Source: Closterium sp. Naga37s-1 (lineage: Eukaryota; Streptophyta; Zygnematophyceae; Desmidiales; Closteriaceae). Taken from it: a DNA stretch of 64,000 nucleotides. Location: positions 2,418,001 to 2,482,000 of the forward strand of contig CANJKZ010000960.1 of NCBI GenBank assembly GCA_947471745.1, read 5' to 3'. Below, piece by piece: positions 9,629 to 18,600 of this stretch. Position numbers and translations under genes: made by a program. Below the pieces are notes generated by a model, which was not told the origin of the DNA, ran no database searches, and saw only the letters and a list, made by a program, of their open reading frames with translations. Position 1 is the stretch's first letter. Each line of letters opens with the position of its first letter.

Positions 9629-12600
9629 GTCCGTACCCAATCACCTGCATAGTATGCAGGGCGTCACGATATGTAGCAGTCCCCTTTGCCCCTCTTCGTA
9701 CATGCACAAATCATGTCCTCCCAATTCCTGATGCCACTCTACTGTTGGAATCACTGAACAGGAATGAATGAACTAGCAATGAAAAGAGTACAAGTACCTA
9801 ACCCTAGAATTGTGTACCCCCTATAGGCTAACCCACTGTAGCCTAAACTAACACAACATATATAATGTTTGACACACCCCCATAGGCAAAGTGGGAGAGA
9901 ACTAGGGGTCACAAGACCAGTCAAGGCAAAGCAAGGCAAAACAAGCTCAGGGTGGATCTCAAGGATACCACACAAATTCCGAGCACAAGCAAGTGGTCAC
10001 AAGACCAGTTCACATGCAGGTTTATATATAGAGATCACAGTACAACAGACTCAAGAAGTAAGCAAGTGAGGTCCAGTAGGCACAAGGCCTAGAAGAGTGC
10101 AAAAGCGCTGATGGTCACAAGGCTGAAGCGCCTTGGTGAACACATCAGCAGTGTTGGCCTCAGAGGCCACGTAACGCAGGCGAAGCTGACCACGCTGCTG
10201 CAGCTCTCGAGCGAGGAAGTAACGCAGAGCAATGTGCTTCGTTCTGTGCTCCAGTCTGTGCTCCTCACACAAGGCAATGGCTGCCTTGTTGTCGACGTAC
10301 AGCACTGGAGGAGAACGAGGCTGCTCTCCAAGGTCGGTCAGCAAGTAGGTGAGCCAGCGTAGCTCCTGGGCCGCCATGGCTGTGGCGTAGATCTCAGCCT
10401 CACAACTGGAGCTGAGAACAGAAGAAGAGCGAGTAGAACGCCAAGAAACAGAACCAGAGCCAAGACTGAAGGAGTAACCCTGAGACGACCGCTGAGTAGC
10501 CTGGTCGTCTGCCCAAGAAGCGTCTGAGTGCCCAGTGAGAACAACTGGGACTCGCCCTCCAAGCACTAGCCCCATGCCCGACGTACTGCACAAGTAGCGC
10601 AACACCCTCTTAGCTGCATCCATGTGCTCCTTCCGGTGACGGCCGGGAGCGACATAGCGTGCAAGAATGCTGAGAGGGTATGCAAGGTCTGGTCGAGTGC
10701 AGGTCATCAGGTACATGAGGCAACCCACAAGCTCTGGATACGGGCCACTCGGCTCTACGGACTCATCCGAAGGCAGAGCTGAGAGCGAGTGACCGGTAGG
10801 CAGAGGAGTGGGCTGAGGCGAGGAGTACGTGAAGCGGAAGCGCTGAAGGACCTGCTGCACCATGTGTGACTGAGTCAAGGTGATGGTGCGGCGTGCTCTG
10901 TCCCGGGTGATCCGCAAGCCAAGATAGCTTGTCAGTTCACCCAGGTCTGTGCACGTGTGTCTCTTCTGCAGTTCCGACTTCACGTGGGCGAGTGCCACAG
11001 TGTCAGCAGTAGCAAAGACCAAGTCGTCGACGTACACAAGGACGTAGAACGGCGGCAGTGAGGTGTCGGTGCGTAGAAACAGCGACGGGTCAGCAGTAGA
11101 AGGCGCGAACCCAAGAGCCGCAAGCGTAGTCCTCAGTGTGTCGTGCCACTCACGAGGCGCCTGGCGGAGACCGTAGACTGGCCGTCGGAGGCTCCACTGG
11201 GTACCAGGAGGGAACGACCCAGTGAAGCCAGGTGGACGGCGCAGCCAGATCTCCTCGTGCAGGCTGCCCTGCAGGAAAGCAGTGCTGAAGTCAAGCGAGT
11301 GGAGCTCGTAGTCACGCTGAGCGGCGACGTGCAGCAGAACCCGAAGAGTGGTCATCTTCGGGGTCGGAGAGAAGGTCTGGAAGAAGTCAACTCCCTCGCG
11401 CTGACTGAAGCCTCGTGCAACGTAACGCGCCTTGAAGACAGGCGGAGAACCCGGCGGCCGCTTCACCCTGAAAATCCACATGCCACTGACGATGTTCGCC
11501 CCAGGCGGGGGAACCTCGTCGACGTAGGTGCCTGTGGACTTCCAGGAAGCCATCTCTGTATCCATGGCTGACTGCCACTGAGAGGAGTAGGGACCGGCCA
11601 TCGCCTCTGCGTAAGAGCGTGGGGTCGGGATGTCTGGTGCATCCGGGTCTCCCTCAGGGGCAACAAGCATGGACACGAGATGGGGCAAAGCGGCAGCAAA
11701 GCACTGGAACTCCTCCTGCCTGTCCTCAAGGACGTCAGTGCCAAGAGCACACTCACCCCCGACGGACGGAGGACAGACAGACTCAGACTCAGCAACTAGG
11801 CTAGCAGCGTAGTCTAGACGACAGCGAGCAGCAAAGTCGACAAGCTCAGCAACTAAGGCAGACGCAGCAGCAGACTCAAAGGAAGGGTCAGTGACAACAG
11901 TGGCCAGGAGACGCGTGACAGCAGGACTGGTAGCACGAAGAGAGTCTGACCCAGGGTCAGGAAGAACAGGAAGAGAGGAAGCAGGAGGAGACGGCAGTGG
12001 GACACGCTGTGGAGCAGTGGACGGACGAAGCGCCATCCGGTGAGTGCCTGGGACAGCAGGAAGACGCTGACGCTGGACTCGACGACTAGAGAGAGCAGTG
12101 CGGACAGGCGACCCAGGACGAGACTCAGGCGACGCAGGACGAGACGCAGGCTCACGCCGCTCAGTAAGACCTCCAGTCGGACCAGTGTAAGGAGCAGGAC
12201 CAAGGAGAGAGGAGGCAGACGGTAACGCCGACTGCAGCTGGACCGGCTGAGGACACTCTAAGGAGGGAGGAGGAAAAGGAGGAGGAAGCTGACCAAGAAC
12301 CTGCTGAAGGAGCGGAACAAAGTACGGCTGAGACCGAGCAGCGACACCAGAGCCAGCAGGGACACCCGCACCAGGGTCCGCAGCACCAGCAGCAGCTCCA
12401 GCGCCCACGTCCTCAGCACCAGCGGTAGCTCCAACGCCCGGGTCCTCAGCACCAGCAGTAGCTCCAACGCCTGGGTCCTCAGCACCAGCAGCAGCTCCAA
12501 CGCCCGGGTCCTCAGCACCAGCAGCGGCTCCAACGCCCGGGTCCTCAGCACCAGCAGCAGCTCCAACGCCCGGGTCCTCAGCACCAGCAGCGGCTCCAAC

Positions 12601-15600
12601 GCCCGGGTCCTCAGCACCAGCAGCAGCTCCAACGCCCGGGTCCTCAGCACCAGCAGCAGCTCCAACGCCCGGGTCCTCAGCACCAGCAGCAGCTCCAACA
12701 GCAGCGGGGTTCGTAACACGAGGCACGCCACTCCGAAGAGTGCAGCGCCGCTCGTACCACTCACGGATCCGCTCGCGGGAGGGGAGCTCCCGAACGGGAG
12801 AAGAAGTACTAGCACCAGTCCCAGTAGTACGTCCGGCTCGAGCGGTACCTCTCCGGAGGCTGCAGTACTCTAAGTACCACGCACGTAGCTGCTCCGAGGA
12901 GAGGGCTCCTCCAGGTGCAGGACTCCCAGACCTCGTACCTCCAGACGCAGAACCCCCAGACTCCGGACTCCGCAGCTCAGTACCACGAGGCTCCACACCC
13001 CCAAGCTCAGCACCCTCAAGCTCCACACCCCCAGGCTCCACACCCCCAGGCTCCACACCCCCAGGCTCCACACCCCCAGGCTCCACACCCCCAGGCTCAG
13101 CACCCCCAGGCTCAGCACCCCCAGCAGGACGAGAGTCGACAGCTACCTCAACAGGCTCAACCGGGTCTACCTGAGACACACCTGAGGGAGCGGCACCCTG
13201 AGGGGGGAGGGGGTCTGCAACAGCAGCACCTGGCGAGAGGAAGAGAGGCGGGGGGGGGAGCGGGGCAGTGCGGTAGGGGAAGAGGCGGTAGTAGGGGACG
13301 GACTCGTCAAAAGTGACGTCCTGGGAGGGCAAGACTCGGCGCGAGGTGGCGTGGTAAAACTGCCAACCAGACGCGTCCGGGACAAAGCCGAGGAAGACGC
13401 AGGGAACAGCACGGGAGGAGAGCTTGTCCGCAGACGAATCGCGGACAAAAGCTCGAGACCCCCAGACCCGGAAACGCGACGCATCGCCAACCTCCCCCGT
13501 CCACAGTAGCGTGGGCGAGGTCTCCGGCAAGGAGACACGGGGCCAGAGGTTGAGCTGATGCGCAGCGTACCGGACCGCAAACGGCCACAGAAAGTGGGGG
13601 GCAGCCGCATGGATCAAGGAGGTACGGGCGACCTCCATGACCAGGCCAATGCGGCGCTCCGCAACCCCATTCTGCTGTGGAGAAGCCGGAAGCGTGAACG
13701 ACTGCTCAATGCCGTGCTCAGCACAGTAGGCTGCCAAGAGGTCGGAGGAGAACTCACCACCTCTGTCAGAGTGCAAGCGCAGGACAGGAAAGTCCGAGTG
13801 AAAACGCTCGCTGAGCTGGAGACGGGCTCTGCGGATCCAAGGGATCAAGACATCAGGGACCTCACCCTTGGTGCGCAAGGGGAAGACCGAGGTGTAGCGC
13901 GAGTAGTCGTCAACAACTATCAGGAAGTACCTCTCCTGACCCTGACCACGGACGCGGGCTGGGCCCCACACGTCCATGTGGAGTGTCTGCAAGGGAGCAG
14001 TCGTCGGGGGGAACGAGGAGGAGTGAGGAGCGGCGCGCTGCCGTCCCTCGACACAGGGGAGACAGGTAGGAGCAGGCGAGGGTGGGAGGGGAGGAAGGAC
14101 CCTGGGCAGGCCAGAGACAAGGTACCTGGAGTGCATGGCACGAAGCCGCTGCACAGACGGGTGGCCAAGGCGGTGGTGCCAGAGGACAGTCTCGTGTGCC
14201 AAAGAGCGACACGAGCAGGGGGCGGACAGCTGACCTGACGCGGACGCGGACGCAGTCGCAGCAACCTGAGGGGACTCAGTAGTCAGTGTGTACAGGTCCG
14301 ACCCCGGCTGCCGAGTGAAGGTAGCCAAGTGACGGCCCGTACGAGCACACGTGCAGTGTGTCACGCGCTCGTAGGCAGGGGTGAACTGGTGAACACCCCC
14401 GTCCTGGAGTGCACAGCCTGCCACCAAGTTCGTAGAGAACGAGGGGAGGTGGAGACCTGACAGTGTGCCCGACGGGACCGCAGGGCAGGGAAGGACAGTG
14501 GAAGAGGTCGCAATGACCGGACCCCCAGAGGGGTCAGCAAGGGAGACAGCAACTGGTCGAGCAAGCGGCTCAAGGGCAGTGCGGTCACGAAAGAAGCAGC
14601 GAGAAGCACCTGAGTCCAGTGTGAAGGTGTGCAGTGCGGCAGTCGACGCAGTACCAAGGGGGGGAGACACACGAGCACCTAGAGCAGCAGCCTCACCAGC
14701 ACCTGGGGTAGCCGACACGTGAGTACCTGGAGCGGCAGACGCACTGGCCCTAATGCCCGGGTCGGGCGGCACACACAAGTACTCAGCACCCTCTCCACTA
14801 GTAGACATCACATACATGGCAGATAGAATAGCATCAAAGTCTAGAGCATAGATATCAATCCCCTTCTTCAGGAGATCAAGCCAGCGGGGCAGCTCAGTGG
14901 CCTGAGGGAACTGAACACGCCAAGCGTCGTCGAGACGAGAGAAGCAGCGCTGTGTGGCGTGCGGTCGTCCACACTGCTGACCAGTGCGGTCACCAGTGCG
15001 AATGACGTACGTGCAGCTAAGACCACCCCCACCCCCGTGCTGAGAGTACCACTCACGGACCTCCTGGGGCGAGAGAGTGTGCTGCTGGCCCTGGCCACCG
15101 CCAGCGCCTCCACGGCCACCACCACCGCTGCCACCTCCTCGACCACCCCAACCCCTGCCGCCGCCTCGTCCACCGCCACCCCAACCGCCGCCTCCACTCC
15201 TGCCACCTCCCCCGCCGCTGCCGCCACCACCCCCACCGCGACCACTCGCCCCTCCAGCCGAGCCACCACCCCCACTGCCTCCACCTCCCCCACCGCCGTC
15301 TCCCCCGCCGTCACCGCCACTACCCTTGCCCCCTTTGCCCTTGCCGCTGCGGCGTCCGCTCGAGGCAGACGCAGCGCCGACCTTCTCAGTACCAAGAAGG
15401 TCGACAGCAGCAGCAGAGGCGACAGAGGGAAGAAGGGGGGAAGGAGAACACCCCTCAAAGAACGGGGTACGGGGGTCGCCACGAGAGGCACCTACAGCGA
15501 CTATGCTAGCCTCAGCTGCAAGTAGCTCCTTCTCGAGGAGGGCAATGGTGAGCTCAGTGGGGCAACGAGCTAGGAAGTGGTCCCTGACAGCACGCAGTGT

Positions 15601-18600
15601 GTCAGGGAGGCGGGTGACTAGGTGATAGAGAGTGAGCCAGAGTGGAGGGGGGTGCGTGGCAAGGAACTCAGCAGGCATGGCGGCACGGAAGCGGGCCTCA
15701 CTAGTACGGAGGTGCGTGATGAGGTCAGCGACTGTGTGAAAGGAGGCCAGGTCGGGAAACAGGTAGGGGAGGGAGAGACGGCCTAGTGCGGCAGAGGCAG
15801 GTGAGGAGTAGCGAGCAACTACAGCTGTGTACAGTGCCGGTGCAGTCTTGTGCTGACCAAAGTGCTCGCGTTCGTCTATCGGCAGGGAGTTGCGAATGGC
15901 GAAGCGAGCGTGGGCATCACGAGTCTGCCACTGTGAGCGAGCAGTGCTGTCAGCAGTAGCAGCAGGGGCAGTGACAAGGCCTAGGGCGTGATCGTACAGT
16001 GAGATGTCATCCTTGGCTGTGAGCTGTAGGTAGAGGTGCAGGTCATCGAGCCAGGTGTCAAACTTCACAGGGCGGCCCTCAGCATCGAACACGAGAACCT
16101 GTGGGCTAGCCATAGGAACAGTAGAAATAGCAGCAGTAGCGGTAGGAGAAGCAGGTAGGACGAACCAGGTAGGGCAGGGCGGCGCGGCTCGGTTCAGGTC
16201 GGGTCGCGGCTCGGCTGGGTGGCGCGGCTCGGCTCGGGGCGCGCGGCTCGGCTCAGGTCACGGCGGGGACGGGCCGCCCGCTCTCCCTCTTGTGCTGCGG
16301 CGGGAACGGGCCGCCCGGGGCCTCTGGGTGGTGGGCACGGGTCGGCGAGGTAGGCACGGGGCCGGTTGGGGCCCTAGAGGGGCGAGCGCGGGGCCGATCG
16401 GGGCCTGAGCGGGGCTAGCGCGGGGCCAAACGGGGCCTTGACGGGGCTAGCAAGGGGCCGACGGGGCCTGAACGGGGCTAGCGCGGGGCCGACGGGGCCT
16501 GAAACGGGGCCGAAGGGGCCTGAAACGGGGCTAGCGCGGGCCCGATCGGGGCCTGAATGGGGCTAGCGCGGGGCCGACGGGGCCTGAGAGGGGCTAGCGC
16601 GGGGCCTACGGGGCCTGAGACGGGGCTAGCGCGGGCCGACGGGGCCTGAAACGGGGCTAGCGTGGGCCGACGGGGCCTGAGAGGGGCTAGCGCGGGGCCG
16701 ACGGGGCCTGAAACGGGGCCGACGGGGCCTGAAACGGGGCTAGCGCGGGCCGACGGGGCCTGAGAGGGGCTAGCGCGGGGCCGACGGGGCCTGAAAAGGG
16801 GCCGACGGGGCCTGAAACGGGGCTAGCGCGGGTCGACGGGGCCTGAGAGGGGCTAGCGTGGGGCCGACGGGGCCTGAAACGGGGCCGACGGGGCCTAAAC
16901 GGGGCTAGCGCGGGGCCTGAACGGGGCCTTAAAGGGGCCGACGGGGCCTGAACGGGGCTAGCGCGGGGCCGTCAAGAGGGGCCTCTAGGGGCGTGACACG
17001 TCGAGGCGCCCTAGGGCACGGGTAGGTAGGTAGGTAGGTAGCTACGTAGTGGTGGGCCCTTAGAAAATTTCGGTCCTAGGAAGGACCTGCTCTATACCAT
17101 GTTGGAATCACTGAACAGGAATGAATGAACTAGCAATGAAAAGAGTACAAGTACCTAACCCTAGAATTGTGTACCCCCTATAGGCTAACCCACTGTAGCC
17201 TAAACTAACACAACATATATAATGTTTGACATCTACCTGTTCCTTGCAGCGGGTTCCGTCTTAGGGACCCTTTCGGTGATTGGCAAACCGTGCGGCCCCT
17301 GCTGTACGCCTGGGTGTGCGACTACCCCGAGAGCGGCAAGATCAGTTGCACACTCTCGCATGGATCGCGGATGCCGTGCAGCATCTGCTATGCTGCAAAG
17401 GTGAGCTTTCATGCCAAAGACACTGTCGTTTGAATGTCGCCTTATACAACCCATGAACTCACCACCCTTACCTTTGTATCCCATCCCACACCCCCGTGCA
17501 ACAACAGGAGCATCAAGTCGCTGTCAAGGCACAGAACACGCCGCGCACGCCTGAACAGCAGCAATGGATCGTTAACGAGGCGGCTGGGATGACAACTAAC
17601 CAGGACAACCCCTGCAAGACCTACTCGACCTACCCTGTTGAGGTAAGCGACATGTTGTCCGGGCTACTGTGCAGTCTATGCACTCCTAAACCCCGAGGAA
17701 TGGTCAGATGTGCTGTGCCCCATTCAAATCACCAGGCATTTTGTTTACGTTGGCTGCCCGGGTCTCACAAGTACAGATCTCCTCCATTCCCCACCACATC
17801 CCCGGTTTCCAGTGTGTGCTCTGGAAGTGGGATGTCCCAGGGACCTCGTGGGGCAATCCCTACCTCGTTGTCATGCCTGACATCATGCACCAGGTGGACC
17901 TGGTCATCATGAGCCACATTGTGGCTGTCGTGCGCAAGATGAAGAAGCGGCGCGTGAAGCAGATGGACAGGTCATTGTTTTGGGGGATTGGATTCGTTGC
18001 TCTTGGTCACAAAAACTCAAAGCAAAACTACTGTGCTCTTACTGACATGTTTCTGGATTTGTGCCACCGTTAAACTGATGTGTATGGACAGGCGCCTGTC
18101 ACTCATTCGCGACCGCACGCGACTGAATCACATGCGCATGCCAGAGAGCGCCTACTTCGAGACCGGAGCATGTGTCGCAGCCTATGAGCACAGGGCCGTC
18201 ATGCAGGTATGAAAGCCTTGATTGTTATCATCGTGTGCGATAGGCTGCACCCTAACCACACAGCATGCTGCTGCCTGCCCCCTCCTCCATTCCCTGTTGC
18301 TTGTCCCCACCGCCCCTCAACCAGTCTGCTCGTGCTGCCACTCTTTGTCCCTACTCCTCACACCATCTGTGCTAACCCTCCCCTTTGCTGATATCCCCGA
18401 ATTCTGCAGGTCATGGTGTTTGTTTTTGCCGGACTGCTTCGCCAGCCCCAGATGGATGCAGTTCGTGCCTATCTTGGATGGTACCTCCTGTGCTCCCAGC
18501 CACAGGGGCACACTGAGCGGTCCCTCTGGGAGTTGAAGAAGATGACGTCACGGTACTAATACCATGCATGTAAACCCGTGTGCATGGGATGAATGCTTGG

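Larger units (their letters stand above)
9743..17231 (-). mobile_element. Ty1/copia retrotransposon B, intact and young
   Basis: A complete 7.49-kb element on the minus strand inside intron 3 of the Plavaka-like gene. LTRs at 9743-9874 and 17100-17231 are 132 bp and identical, and a perfect TCTAC duplication flanks them. From right to left: LTR, primer-binding site, G-rich minisatellite leader, a single 2020-codon polyprotein, a short 3' region, polypurine tract, LTR. It is the only copia copy in the window with an undamaged frame, so it is the best candidate for a currently mobile element. It enters the host intron about 18 bases before the acceptor and leaves that acceptor intact. Confidence 0.97.

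Noticed and set aside
11143..12225. Plus-strand frames of 60-142 codons across RT of element B
   Set aside because: Antisense shadows of the conserved RT codons; the same shadows recur in C, H and L.
16360..16980. Possible CRISPR-like array of regular repeats
   Set aside because: No unique spacers, eukaryotic context and no cas genes; it is a minisatellite inside an LTR element.
17496..17912. 138-codon frame read straight through 17643-17776 as one exon
   Set aside because: It loses the IPHHIPGF..MPDIMHQ reading; splitting at GTAAGC (17643) and an acceptor before 17777 keeps the conserved motif and the phase.
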